NCBI RefSeq assembly: GCF_947179165.1
Contig: NC_077242.1
Coordinates: 49,175,097 to 49,239,096 of the forward strand
Origin: Solanum dulcamara
Taxonomy: Eukaryota; Streptophyta; Magnoliopsida; Solanales; Solanaceae
Length of the DNA: 64,000 bases
Direction: 5' to 3'
The first letter of the stretch is position 1. The number at the start of each line of letters is the position of its first letter. The notes beneath the pieces are model-generated. The model saw nothing but the letters and a program-made list of their open reading frames with translations. It was not told the origin of the DNA and did no database searches. Of the stretch, positions 1 through 11,050 are shown piece after piece. The position numbers and the translations under genes were made by a program.

Positions 1-375
1 GTGAGTTTATGCCTCGAGTTTTTAATATACCACCTAGGACATCATTTTCCTACTCTATAGCTAGGGATGAAAGAGAAGGTTCATGAATAGTGGGACAACA
101 AGAGTAGGGAAGTATGATCCAGCAAAGACCTCCTCGGCAATCTTGTAAACAATATGGAAGGAATCATCTAGGTGCATGTTGGTTTGAGATAGATGCTTGT
201 TTTTGGTGTGGTAGAATGAGACATATGATGAGAAATTACCCACAAAGGTCCATGGGTGGTATGGCACAGCCTACGAGATCATTTGTTGCATCATCATCAT
301 CATCAGTGCCTTTTTTAGGTAGGGGTCTACAAATGCCTATAGGTCATGGTAGGGGTTTTATAAGAGCATCTAGTT
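1..375 (+). pseudogene. gag C-terminal fragment, zinc-knuckle region, Ty3/gypsy
   Basis: The frame opening near 114 encodes a cysteine/histidine-rich stretch (CKQYGRNHLGAC, then CFWCGRMRHMMRNYP). It matches the double zinc knuckle that lets Del/Tekay-type Gag bind RNA. A Gly/Arg/Ser-rich tail (GRGLQMP, GHGRGF) follows, as is usual in this family. The second Cys of the first knuckle and the second Cys of the tandem knuckle are replaced. The frame runs past 375 into LTR-like sequence, so the gag is cut off by a deletion junction. Its 5' part lies outside the window. Confidence 0.7.
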
Positions 376-2322
376 CTATGACCCATAGAACTTTCTATCA
401 ATTATAGATAGGGTTCCGTAGAAACTAAGCCCTTTTTAGTCAAATTCTATGATTGGTATTCTATGACTCATAGAAGACTCTATGACTCATAGAAATGACC
501 TGTAAACGACCAAAGCCATTTTAATAAAGGGTAGTTTGGTGTTTTCCCACTACTCCTAAACCAAAACCCTAACATTTTAGGACTATTTTGAGTCTCTTAT
601 CAGTACCTATATGCTTAAACTCTCACTAACACTTAGAATTATTTGGGAGCAAAGATTGGAGAGGAGAAAGAGCTAGTGTTCAAGGTTTTCAGGTGACGTC
701 TTCTAGTTTCAATCTTTTGTTTTTGATTTCCTAGTATGTAAGGCAACCTATAATATGGATTAAGTTCATCCACGTATCCTATATCTTTAGTTCTTCTAGT
801 TGAGTTGAGTTTTGAGGTTCCATGAATTCAGTTCTTGAGAGTTAAGTTGAGTTTTTAGGTCCCATAAATTGAGCTCTTGAGTTAATGATAATTCCTATTG
901 AGTTTGTACATAAATTACATTGTGTTCTTGCATATATTTCCATATTCCTTGATGAGTTTCTTGAGTTGAATCTTGTTGAGAGTGTGGATTCATGTGTGCA
1001 TTCACAAGAATCTTAATTGTGATTTCAATTGTATTTTTGGCATTGATGGAGTTTTAAAGAATGATTTGTGAAAGTTTTTAATTAATCATGTTATGCACTA
1101 TTTTGAGTTTTAATAGTGACCATTTTTATCTTTGATAGATAAACAGTTGAGCAAGTGATGATTTTGAGAAATCTCTTAATTACTATTTGATTATAAATGC
1201 GTTTATTGTTACATTAAAACATCTATTGTGAGGTTGAGTGGAGGAGTTAATTTATGCTTTAAATGTATTATGTGAGTTTACATGAGTTGAGTTTGGAGCT
1301 AAATCCAAAAAGAGGCAAAATGAGTTAATTAAGTATTTTATTTATTATATGAGAATAATAAAGTATTTTTGAAAGTAGTATTGAGCACCGATTTGGGTAA
1401 CAGTAGAGGTAAATCAAACCCTATAAACTACATAGCCATCCTAAGATAGAAGTTATGCCTCTCTAAGTCCCCAAATGATGGACTTTGAGTAATTTGGATC
1501 TAGTGAGATTTTGCGTCCTTTACCCTGGCAAAGTATTGGATAGTTGTGGCAATGGCAGTTTTAAGCATTGTATCATCACTAGCTCATAAGTGATGGTTGC
1601 CGATTACAGAAACTTCCCAAGAGTAAAATATATTTTTCATACATTAAATTGCATCCCTTATTGCATATTATTTAAAGCACTGAATTATTTTACATCATTC
1701 TTTATTGAGCTAACTTACTTCATAGTGAGTCCCTTGAGTTGAGTTGCATGAGGTTTATTATTGTTGAATGTGTTCCTTTCCAGTTATTTTACATAATCGT
1801 ACACTCCATGTACTGACGCCATTTGGACTGAATCATTTTATGATACAAATACATACTCTATAAATCATTAACAGGCTCTCCATTTATGATCTATTTCCCT
1901 TCCTCTGTTAGTGGTGAGATCTCCTTGATTTAGGAGGAATCGCATTTACTTAATTTATTACATATGAGTATTTCTTTTTTGAGGTAGTTGTGGGCTTGTT
2001 TCATCACCTTCTTTATTGGTTTGATAGAGGCTTCATGGACATAGTCATAGTTGAGTAGATGTTTATTTCTAGTTTCTCTTTAAAAACAATCATACTTTGA
2101 TATTGAGATATGAGAATTGAGTTCAATCTTAATATTTTGTATTTAAATTATTCTTTTATTACGTTGTTGAGTTGTTATCCCACTTGAGTATCTTATCTCA
2201 TTTGATATATCCAAGTCTTCCCTGATTAGTTTGAATGAGTGAATAGAACAAATGGTTCGCTCGAAGACAGGAATGTTCTTCGAGAGACAACTACGCTGAG
2301 GGTACCCTCTCGGGGCGGCGCA
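376..2322 (+). repeat. LTR of element A (5' end lost)
   Basis: The stretch starts with palindromic motifs (CTATGACCCATAG at 376, CTATGACTCATAG at 461 and 480) of the kind found in the U3 of the other Del LTRs here. It holds no long reading frame. It ends at GCGCA, directly before a primer binding site at 2327, which fixes the LTR 3' end at about 2322. No convincing TG start is visible because gag sequence joins at about 375. Apart from the U3 motif the sequence differs from the LTRs of B, C, E and G, so this is a separate subfamily. Confidence 0.6.
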
Positions 2323-2326
2323 AACT

Positions 2327-2338
2327 TGGTATCAGAAT
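2327..2338 (+). other. Primer binding site of element A (initiator tRNA-Met type)
   Basis: TGGTATCAGAAT differs from the canonical plant PBS TGGTATCAGAGC, complementary to the 3' end of initiator Met-tRNA, at two positions. It lies 4 bases after the inferred LTR end and about 200 bases before the gag start. Confidence 0.75.
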
Positions 2339-2537
2339 ATAGAGTTCAAGATCCCTAGTGTGTTTATCAAGCCGTTTTTAGTAGAGTCTTGCTTATGGGT
2401 GTGTTTTGCACCATACTTATAATCAGGAGGCTATAGGACATTAGGAAATTATTTCACTTCTTCATATTCTGATTCATGCGAATGAGTTTAATTCTAAAAG
2501 TTACTTCCTAATTTTTTCATCTACGCATTTGTAGATA

Positions 2538-3750
2538 ATGCCTCCATAACGTATCGACAGCCAGAGGAATGCCTCCAGCACTAAGGTTCCACAATCGGAG
2601 ATACCCCCACCTTCTAGAGTGGGAAGCAGGGGTTGACCTACCTAATCTATAGAGGAAACCCAGATGCCTACTACTCAGTTAGCTCCGACTTTAAAGGCTG
2701 AATTTAGAAGTCCTATTTCTATTCTCATTCAATTGGTAGCTGCCTAAAGGGGTAACTAGAGTTCACCATCTCCTAGCTCTAGCTCTCAAGAACCATCAGC
2801 TTCTGTGCGGATCCGAGATTTCTTGAGGATGAACCCACTAGTCTTCATGGGTTCTAGGGTTGAGGAGGACCCCCAGAACTTCATTGACAAAATGTGGAAG
2901 ATTCTAAAAACAATGCATGTTACTGAGATTAAAGTGGTTGAGTTGGTGTCTTATCATCTCAAGGACATTAAGAATGTTTGGTATAACTAGTAGGAGAAAG
3001 GTAGAGGTAAGGATGCTGAGCCTGCTATTTGGTATAAATTCGAGGGTGCTTTCCTTGACAACTTCTTTCCCAGAGATTTGAGGGAAGCAAAGGTAGAGGA
3101 GTTTGTGAATCTAAAACAAGAGGGGTTGACTGTGAAGGAACACATCCTTAAGTTCTTTCAGCTATCTAGATATGCTCTTGAAATGGTTTCAAACATTAGG
3201 TCTAAGATGAGGAAGTTTGTCTACAAATTAGGCACACATATAAAGGAGTAAAAGGCATCATTTTTGATTTATGACATGGATATTTCTAGGCTTGTATATG
3301 CTCAATAGGTTAAGGATGATAAGATGAAAGATAGAGAGGAGCACTTGAGCAAGAAATCCAAGTCAGTGGGGCATGAGAATGAGTAGAAACAAGATACAAG
3401 CAATAAGTCATTCTTTCTAAAGAGGTCATCTAACTATTTTCCATCATCGACAAATGCACCTACGCACAGCTACAAGTATGATCAGAATTTCCAAAGTCAC
3501 CAGAATTTCAAATCTCAAGATTCCTAATCCCAAAGAAGTATAGTTGAAGGTCCAAAGAGGAAACCGCCCTGCAGCAAGTGTGGTACACTGTATTTAGAAG
3601 AGTGCTGAGAGGGCACCATGGGTCGCTATAACTATGGTAAATTGGGTCATCTTCATAGAGAGTATCCGATGTTGTGCAGGACCAATCTTTTTCTATGGCA
3701 CAATAAGGTCGAGGTAATCAGATGGTTACTACTTCAGGTGTAGGAGGAGG
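2538..3750 (+). pseudogene. Element A gag, Del/Tekay-like, broken
   Basis: The ATG at 2538 opens a frame that stays the same through 2805-2990 (RIRDFLRMNPLVFMGS, then the retrotransposon gag domain) to the zinc-knuckle region. In-frame stops occur near 2988, 3250, 3307 and several later places. The capsid-like domain (LREAKVEEFVNLKQ, YDMDISRLVYA) is recognisable by homology to the gags of C and B. At 3570 the first knuckle reads CSKCGTLYLEEC, with Tyr where the zinc-binding His should be, and the second knuckle has lost its first Cys. Gag would package the element RNA; this copy cannot. Confidence 0.8.
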
Positions 3751-3824
3751 TTCAAATGTCTGTATACTATGGCGAGTCGCCAAGAGTAGGAGAACTCACC
3801 AAATATTGTCACTAGTATTCTTCG

Positions 3825-4180
3825 AGTCTTTTCTTATGATAATTATTGTTTTCCTAATCTGGGTTCCGACTTGTCTTTTGTGACCCTTTGTGTGGCTATT
3901 AAGTTTGACATCCTTCCATTGCGTCTTCTTGAGCCTTTCAGTATTTCTACACCTATTGATCAGTCTATTCTAGCAGAGAGGATCTATAGAGATTGCCCTG
4001 TGTCCATCTATCACAGATAAACCATGGCTGACTTAGTTGTCATACACATGGTTAATTTTGATGTTATTATTCGCATGGACTGGCTTTATGCCTGTTATGC
4101 CTAAATAGATTGTAGAACTCGAGTTTTCAAGTTCTAGTTTTCTAAAGAATATGTCATAGAGTGGAAGGGTAGTCTAGAAA
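3825..4180 (+). pseudogene. Element A aspartic protease remnant
   Basis: The retropepsin-like segment includes LSFVT, STPIDQSILAERIYR and the conserved WL-containing motif near 4075 (VNFDVIIRMDWLYACYA). The active-site triplet that should begin with Asp reads N-L-G at 3856-3861, so the catalytic Asp is gone. In-frame stops occur around 4018 and 4102. The segment lies directly upstream of the reverse transcriptase, as in all gypsy pol genes. Confidence 0.75.
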
Positions 4181-4269
4181 TGCCTAAGATAATCTTATTT
4201 CAAACCTTAGAGATAGGAACTTAATCTCTAAGGGTTGCATCTATCATATAGTTTGAGTTAGATATGATA

Positions 4270-5040
4270 GTTTAATGGCTTTATCCATTAAGTCTTTCTC
4301 ATTATTAATGAGTTTCTTGAAGTCTTTCCTAAGGATCTTTCTGGAGTCCCTCCTGATTGGGACATTGATTTTAGGATTGATGTTCTTCCTGATAAACAAT
4401 CTATATCTATTACTCCATATAGAATGGCTCCTACTAAGTTGAAAGAGTTGAAAGAGCAGGTAACAGATCTCTTAGATAAAGGATTTATTAGGCCGAGTGT
4501 CTCACTGTAGGGTACTTCTGTCTTATTTATGCGGAAGAAAAGTGGATTATTGAGAATGTGCATTGACTATCTTCAACTAAATAAGGTTACCATCAAGAAA
4601 AAGTATCCCCTTCCCAAGATATATGACCTATTTGACAAACTTCAGGGTGCCACTTGTTTCTCAAAGATAGACCTCAAATCAGGCTATCATCACTTGAAAG
4701 TGAGAGAGTGTGACAACCAAAAGGCCGTTTTATGGATTTGATATGGTCACTTTGAATTTATTGTTATGTCATTTGGCTTGACTAATACTACTGCAACATT
4801 TATGGAATTATGATAGTATTTATCAACGACATACTAATCTATTCAAGGAATGAGGAAGAGTATGCTAATCATCTAAGAATTATTCTTCAAACTCTTAAGA
4901 AGAAGAAGTTATATGTTAAACTTTCCAAGTTTGAGTTCTAGATTGCGTCTCTAGCATTCTTAGGCCATATTATTTCCGGAGATGGTATCCGAGTTGACTC
5001 ACAGAAGATTAAAGCGGTCCCTGACTAACATAAGAATCTT
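4270..5040 (+). pseudogene. Element A reverse transcriptase remnant
   Basis: Recognisable blocks are GFIRPSVS, the [21 protein letters not shown] block (4555-4615), [13 protein letters not shown] and [17 protein letters not shown]. The catalytic box reads [10 protein letters not shown], with AAC at 4825-4827 replacing the first Asp of the YxDD motif. A deletion just before this box removes the segment that normally links FMEL to VVVF. Stops are frequent. The domain would copy element RNA to cDNA; this copy is dead. Confidence 0.85.
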
Positions 5041-5820
5041 CTTGGGTTTGGCTGGATATTGCAGAAGATTTGTTATGGAGTTTTCATGTATATCTTTTCC
5101 ATTGACTAAATTTACTCAAAATAAGACTAAGTTTCAATGGTATGATTCTTGTGAGAAGAGTTTTAAAGAGTTGAAAACAAGATTCACTAATGCTCTAGTT
5201 TTTTTCCTACAAGAGGGAACTGATGGTTTTGTTATTTATTGTGATGCGTTCATCGGTTTATTGGGTTGTGTATTGATGAAAGGGTAAGTTTATTGCATAT
5301 ATTTCCATAAAACATAAGATTTATGAGAGGAACTACCCAAATCACGACCTTGAGTTGGCAGCCATATATTCGCTACAAGATTTGGTGCCATTATGTCTAT
5401 GGCATGCATGTTGATGTATTTACTAACCACAAGAGCTTGGAGTATGTGTTTACCAAGAATGAGTTGAACCTTAGGTAGATGATATGGCTTGAGCTGCTTA
5501 AGGACTATGATATGAACATTCTCTACCATCCAAGTAAGGCTAATATTGTAGCTAACGCTCTTAGTAGGTTATCTGTGGGGAGCACTATCCATTTAAAGAA
5601 GGGAAAGAAAGAGTTGGCTAAAAAGGTACATAGGAATGCATGTTTGGGAGTTCAACTTATTGAATCTAGTAAGGGTGGCGCTATTGTTCAGAATGGGGAT
5701 GAATCATGTCTAGTTGCATAGGTGAAGGAAAAGCAAGATCAAGATCCCATTCTCCTCCAACTAAAAGATGATGTTCACAAGAAAAAGTAATGACTTTTGC
5801 CAAAGGGGGAGATGGAGTGT
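5041..5820 (+). pseudogene. Element A RNase H remnant and linker
   Basis: Positions 5041-5290 encode the tether and the start of RNase H (FVIYCDAF keeps the first catalytic Asp). The middle is frameshifted between 5290 and 5478. Positions 5479-5721 resume with ELLKDYDMNILYHPSKANIV and the normally invariant VADALSR motif, which reads VANALSR because of AAC at 5554-5556. The linker (KKGKKELAKKVHRNACLGVQL) matches the RNase H-integrase spacer of C and B. Confidence 0.8.
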
Positions 5821-6660
5821 TAAAGTATCACGAGAGATTGTGTGTTCCAAATGTTATAGCATTTGATAAAGAATCATGGTCGAGGCCCATAACTCCAGGT
5901 ATTCCATTTATCTAGGTTCTACAAAGATATATCACAACTTGAGAGAAGTATATTGGTTGAGTGGAATGATGAGAGATATAGCAGAGTTTGTATCACAGTG
6001 ATCGAACTACCAACAAGTCAAAGTTGGGCACCAAAGGCCTTGTAGAGTTGCTTAGAACATTGAGATTCTAGAATAGAAGTGGGAGATTGCAAGTTGACTC
6101 TTTTGGGTGATTGTGAATAGGATGACCAAATTATCCCATTTCTTATCGGTTAAAACTACAGACACCACAGAGGACTATGCCATATTATATCTTTATGAAA
6201 TTGTCAGACTTCATGGGGTTCCTTTCTCCATCGTCTTAAATAGGGGAGCATAATTTGCTGATCAGTTTTGAAAGTCATTCCAGAAAGGTTTGGGTTCAAA
6301 AGTGAACCTTAGCACTTCTTTCCATTAGCAGATAGATGTCCAGGCAGAGTATACAATTCATACTTTGGAGGATATGTTGTGAGCCTGTTTCATCGACTTC
6401 AAAGGTAACTTGGATGATCATTTGCCTCTTATTAAGTTTGAGTATAATAATAGCTTCTATTCGAGTATTCGAATGGCTTCTTATGAATATATGTATGGGA
6501 GGAGATATAGATCCCCAATAGATTGGTTCGAAGTTGATGAAGCTGAGTTGATTGGATCAAACTTAGTTCACCAGGCCATGGAAAGGTGAAAATCATCCAA
6601 GAGAGGTTGAGGACTTTTCAGAGTCGCCAGAAATCCTACACTAATATTATGTTATCTAAA
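5821..6660 (+). pseudogene. Element A integrase remnant, C-terminus missing
   Basis: Integrase homology is seen by alignment with C and B: the region after the tRMTKSAHF-like block (6118-6160), the EDYAxLY block, LHGVPFSIV, and PLIKFEYNNSFYSSIRMA with WFEVDEAELIG near 6420-6560. Stops and frameshifts are dense. Similarity ends around 6650, within the conserved RLRTFQSRQKSY block. The C-terminal region, chromodomain and 3' LTR are absent, so the element is 3'-truncated. Confidence 0.75.
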
Positions 6661-7549
6661 AAAACCTTTCTGGTTTTTTTTCCTTAGATTAATAATGGTA
6701 CAAATGTTGTCATTTTGATAATTGTACATGGCCATTGCATTGTTTGCTAGATGATACATCACAATCCTTAATTACTACCTTGAACTTTTTTTCTTCTTTG
6801 ATCTTTATTTCAAATTTTAAAATTGCATTTATACTTCATGTTGGCAGAAAATTGTTACATCTCTACATGTGAATTTCAATCAATATTTTCTAAATTTGTT
6901 CGCTTTATAATTATCTCTTGTATTGTAATAAAAAATAAAAAGGTCTACTTTCGTTTGTTACAAACATGCAACTAGTTTACATGGTAAACAACTTCCAATA
7001 ACATGTTCATCTATTTCATCTTTCTCCAGAGTAAAAAACATACACAATTTTCTAATTTGGGGTTTATTTTGGGAAGTAACTTACATTTATATTATGATAT
7101 TAATCCATTGATCTTTTAGTCCATAATATTCCACATAGAAGAGCCAGAAAATTTTATTAGATTTCTTAGAATTCTCCTATGACGATAAATTGTCTATCAG
7201 GTCAAAATCTTTGGTTCAATTTAGTACACTAACTCCAATAGTAATATTTTTCCTTCCACTCTCTCTTGAGACTTCCTTGCTTCAATAAACAACAAAAACT
7301 TATCATCTATATATAGGAAAACTGAAAAGTCTAAAGTAATCCATCATTGTGGGAGTTGCTTACTTTTTGTTCCTAGTTGGTGTGCAGGGTAATGAAAAGA
7401 AGAGACAACACTTGTACTAGGAGTGCAAAAGTAATACCCATCCATAATACCTATTTTTAATTTGAAATAAAAGGTAATATTAATCAAATATTCATGATAT
7501 TGAAGTAATAAACAAAAGTTATATGCACGAAAAGCATAAATAATAATAG
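6661..7549. other. Unassigned AT-rich DNA between elements A and B
   Basis: This stretch resembles none of the LTR or internal sequences elsewhere in the window, and I see no convincing coding frame on either strand. It could be older host intergenic DNA, filler at a double-strand-break repair junction, or part of an unrecognised element. Confidence 0.4.
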
Positions 7550-8290
7550 CACATGTTCATGACCCGCCTAGTGGGGTAGAGTCTACATCGGCAACTAGAT
7601 TCTCCTTTCTTCCGTTGTATGGGGAGACATCGAGATTCTATATTATAACTCTCATGGTCTTATTTTCGATTATGGTTTTATCCCACATATTTATACTCTC
7701 TTTATGTACTCTTATGATCTCATGTATGTCTTTCAAATTCTTTTATCAACTATGGTTTTATCATGACTCTACTTATCATCTTATATGGTATGTATATAAT
7801 TTGATCAATGAATATTATATTTATATTGCATAGTATACCCACATACTTAGTACAATCAAACTTACTAACACATACTTTATTGCCTATATTGTATCAAAAT
7901 ATAGGAGTTGACTATCATATTCATTCTCCACGTGGCTAGATTGAGTTTCTATGCTCCATCATTGGTAAGTCCTCATCTATTCAAGGGCAAGATTGTGAGT
8001 TCTTCTCATTTGTTTTATTTTGAAAGACTTGTTTATGTTACATTGAGGGAGATCTAAGTATATGTCTTATGCCCCACCCCTATTAACTAGTAGAGGCTTG
8101 TTGGACACAAATGTAGAGTCTATATTTTCATATTTTTGTACTTCATATGATACATTTTGTTGAGACTTTCATATGTTGTTTCAACTTTATTACACCTTAT
8201 GCATACTTACAATATGTCAAGAGGATTAGTTGGAGCCCTTGAGGGTTTCAATTATTGTGTCACGCCTAGGACCTATCTTGGGTCATGACA
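7550..8290 (+). repeat. Element B 5' LTR, 5'-truncated
   Basis: From about 7550 the sequence parallels the second part of the B 3' LTR (about 51570-52302): the TTCATGA..CCTAG block, the GGGGAGACATCG/GGGAAACATCGG block, the terminal GGACCT..TTGGGTC block. It ends in TGACA at 8290, just before a PBS. The first 1.3-1.4 kb of the LTR is missing and replaced by the unassigned DNA upstream, so the outer TSD of B cannot be checked. Confidence 0.75.
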
Positions 8291-8294
8291 AACT

Positions 8295-8306
8295 TGGTAT
8301 CAGAGA
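8295..8306 (+). other. Primer binding site of element B
   Basis: TGGTATCAGAGA matches the initiator tRNA-Met PBS consensus at 11 of 12 bases. It lies 4 bases after the LTR end. Confidence 0.85.
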
Positions 8307-8530
8307 ACAAGGTTTAAGAGTGTCCTAGGGAGTCCAATATTTCGTATCAAGTAGAGTGTTATTCATGGGTGTGAAATATTCCACATCAATGAATAGGAGG
8401 CTATAAGGCATTTTAGGAAATCCTCACTTCTTTCATTATCTATGTCGTGCAATATAGTATACTCTAAGACTTTCCCTTCCTAACAATTGTTCTTTGAGAT
8501 TTTTAGAAAATTCCTCAAAGAAAAGCACTT

Positions 8531-8661
8531 ATGCAAAGAGGGGTCAATGCTAATGGAGACCAAGCTCCTCTGATCCCTCAAACAATGGTCTCCAACCCAA
8601 TCAAGTGACTAATGCAGAGTTCTGAACTGTTATTACTATGCTAGCCCAAGTTGTGGCCAAC
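8531..8661 (+). pseudogene. Element B gag, N-terminal piece
   Basis: An ATG at 8531 starts a short gag N-terminus (VNANGDQAPLIPQT), comparable to the N-terminal region of the E gag. It breaks off at 8661, where element C is inserted. Gag sequence resumes at 42006 after the duplicated CCAAC. A stop follows the NPIK stretch, so this is a pseudogene even without the insertion. Confidence 0.75.
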
Positions 8662-10835
8662 TATAAGACCCCATAATTCGAAAATTCTAAACAAAGGAAA
8701 ATCTTAAGAGCATTTGACTGACCTTGAGTTTAAGAGTTAGTCTATGCCATCTAGGAACTTTTACGAGTCATAGGACCGACTCATAAAAGGGATGGTTGAG
8801 GTAGAGAAGTTGGTTAATTCATGAATAGGGTTAACGAGTCATTGGCCAACCTGTAGAAGTGATGACGACTAATAGAAATAAGTCATCACTGCAGTATTTG
8901 AGTTCATGCATATGACAAGTCTCAGTTCCCACTCTACAACTCAACAAGATAATTCTTAATAAGAATGAAGACTCATAAGAATGAGTCAATGATAAACATC
9001 AAAGACTTAGTTCTCAGGGTTTTCTTAGACTTTGCAGGACAAGTTCTTTCTACAATTCGTATAAAAGGTCTATGATTCGTAAGGATGCTTTATAGGGTCT
9101 GTCCAACAAGTTTTTAAGTAGGGTATTTTGGTCCTTTCCTATGTTTTATCAGTAAAATGTGGGTATTTTGGGACAAAATCTACCCTATCTAATGTCCCTA
9201 TGCCTTCCCAAACCCCTCATTCTCACATTAACTCCACTACACAAAACCCTTTCCTATCAATATTTTCTCAAGGCTTCCTCCATCACCAATATGATATCTA
9301 GGGTTCCTAAAGATGAATTTATCCTTTCAATCTCAAGTCAATTCTATCAAGGTATGTGGGTGCTTATCCATGGGTTTTTTACCCATAATGCCCAAAACCC
9401 CTTTCAAACTAAATCTTTAGATTTCAAATAAGAATTTCTTAGAGTTTACTCTACCGTGTACTTAATAGCATAAATCATGATTAAACCATTGATTATTGGT
9501 GTAATTTGATGTAATGTGATTTCAAATGCATGTATTGATTGATTACAAGTGTCTTCTCTCTTTGGTTTCTTGAAATCTTTCTTGAGATTCATGGTGGGGT
9601 ATACAAAGCATAATTTTAAATTGATGAATTCCTTAGTTTTTATGCATAATTTCCATTACTCGCATATTGAAAGTTGAATTGACTTGAACCCACATAGTTT
9701 CACTCTATTTTCATGAAAGTATGACTTTAAAGTTATGGACTCCATTTAAATATTTATGAAATCTAATGAGTTAGGTTATGGGAGTTGTTGAATGAAAGAA
9801 TGAATGTTGGTGTGAGGCCTTCTCACCTAATTAATGGATTTTTTATGCGATAAGGACAATTCTTGCATACTTGAATCACTAAACGTTTTAAGGAGCTATT
9901 TTACCGAATGATAATTTGATATCTCAAAGTATATGTGTATATATATATATATATGTTTATGTTAATAATATATGATATTCTATGTGATTTGAGTTGGCAC
10001 TGAATGAGGCTTGAGGTAGGCTTCAATAAGGGAATCCTAGTAGCAACCTCTAGTTTTTTGAACTACGTACCAACATAGGAGCCCTTGTAGGCTAGGCTAG
10101 TGGATCCACAAAAGTCCATTAAATGTTAAAGAAATGAATGTTGAAAAAGTTCTACTTGTCTAGTAGTCTCCCCTTCCAATGTAGGGGTTACGATGGATTC
10201 CATGTTATAGCTCACATGGTCTTAATGTCGGTTATAGTCATCTTCCCATAAATGAATGTTTCAAATGCTATTTAATTGATTACTCATACATGTACTCACT
10301 TATGTACTTTGCTTTATAAATGTCTTAATGTTTTCCATCATGTTGCATGCCTATATACTTAGTACATTCAAACTACTAAAGCATAATCTTTTGCCTACAT
10401 AATATCACCCTGTAGAGACCAATGTTCCTCCTTTTTCTCCTCCATGTGGCTAGTTGGGATCATTGAAGGCTACTACTTGGTGAGTTCCCATGTTTCGAGA
10501 AAATATTCCTTCCTTTCTAGCTTATAATATGTAAAGACATTTGGATATCTTCATGGTACTTTATTTCCATTTATATTGAGGGTGAGATAGGGACATGCAT
10601 TAGACCCTATCATGTCTAAAACTAGAGGTATTATTGGACAAATATAAGATTCATCATGACTTCTGATTGTTGCTATAATGTTTTTCTCATAGTCCCACTT
10701 TCCCATGTTTTTTCCACTCTATATCGCTTATCATTACCTATGAAAGGCTAAGTTAATGCTAAATGTCTTGGGAGAGGTATGTTCGAGTCCCTCATTAGCC
10801 ATGTCACATCTAGGCCCTCGGCTTGGGTCGTGAAA
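8662..10835 (+). repeat. Element C 5' LTR
   Basis: Starts TATAAGACC (mutated from TGTAAGACC) and ends TGAAA just before the PBS. It aligns along its length with the copy at 39842-42005. By eye the two are clearly diverged, near 85-90% identical in the region around 9160-9360. It carries decayed TACGACTCGTA-type palindromes in U3 (8762-9100), a splice-donor-like AAGGTATGT at about 9350 and a short TA microsatellite near 9930-9952. Confidence 0.9.
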
Positions 10836-10839
10836 AACA

Positions 10840-10851
10840 TAGTAATAGAGC
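10840..10851 (+). other. Decayed primer binding site of element C
   Basis: TAGTAATAGAGC aligns to TGGTATCAGAGC with three changes. It sits at the expected spacing from the LTR end, so it is a mutated initiator tRNA-Met PBS. Confidence 0.7.
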
Positions 10852-11050
10852 TTCAGATTTTGAATGATCCTTGGAGTCCAACATACTGCGTCGAATATGG
10901 TCTTATTGAAGCTTGTGATATGCGCCACAATAATGAATAGGAGATTATAAGGCATTTAGGAAACTTTCCCTTCTTTCATGATTCATATCGTGACCTATAG
11001 CTATTTTAAGACTCTCTCTAACTAACAAATAATTTTATGTTCTCTAGACA

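Noticed and set aside
7615..7833. Hydrophobic 72-codon open frame
   Set aside because: It lies in the truncated B 5' LTR and its sequence is paralleled in the B 3' LTR (about 51640-51850), where the frame is not conserved.
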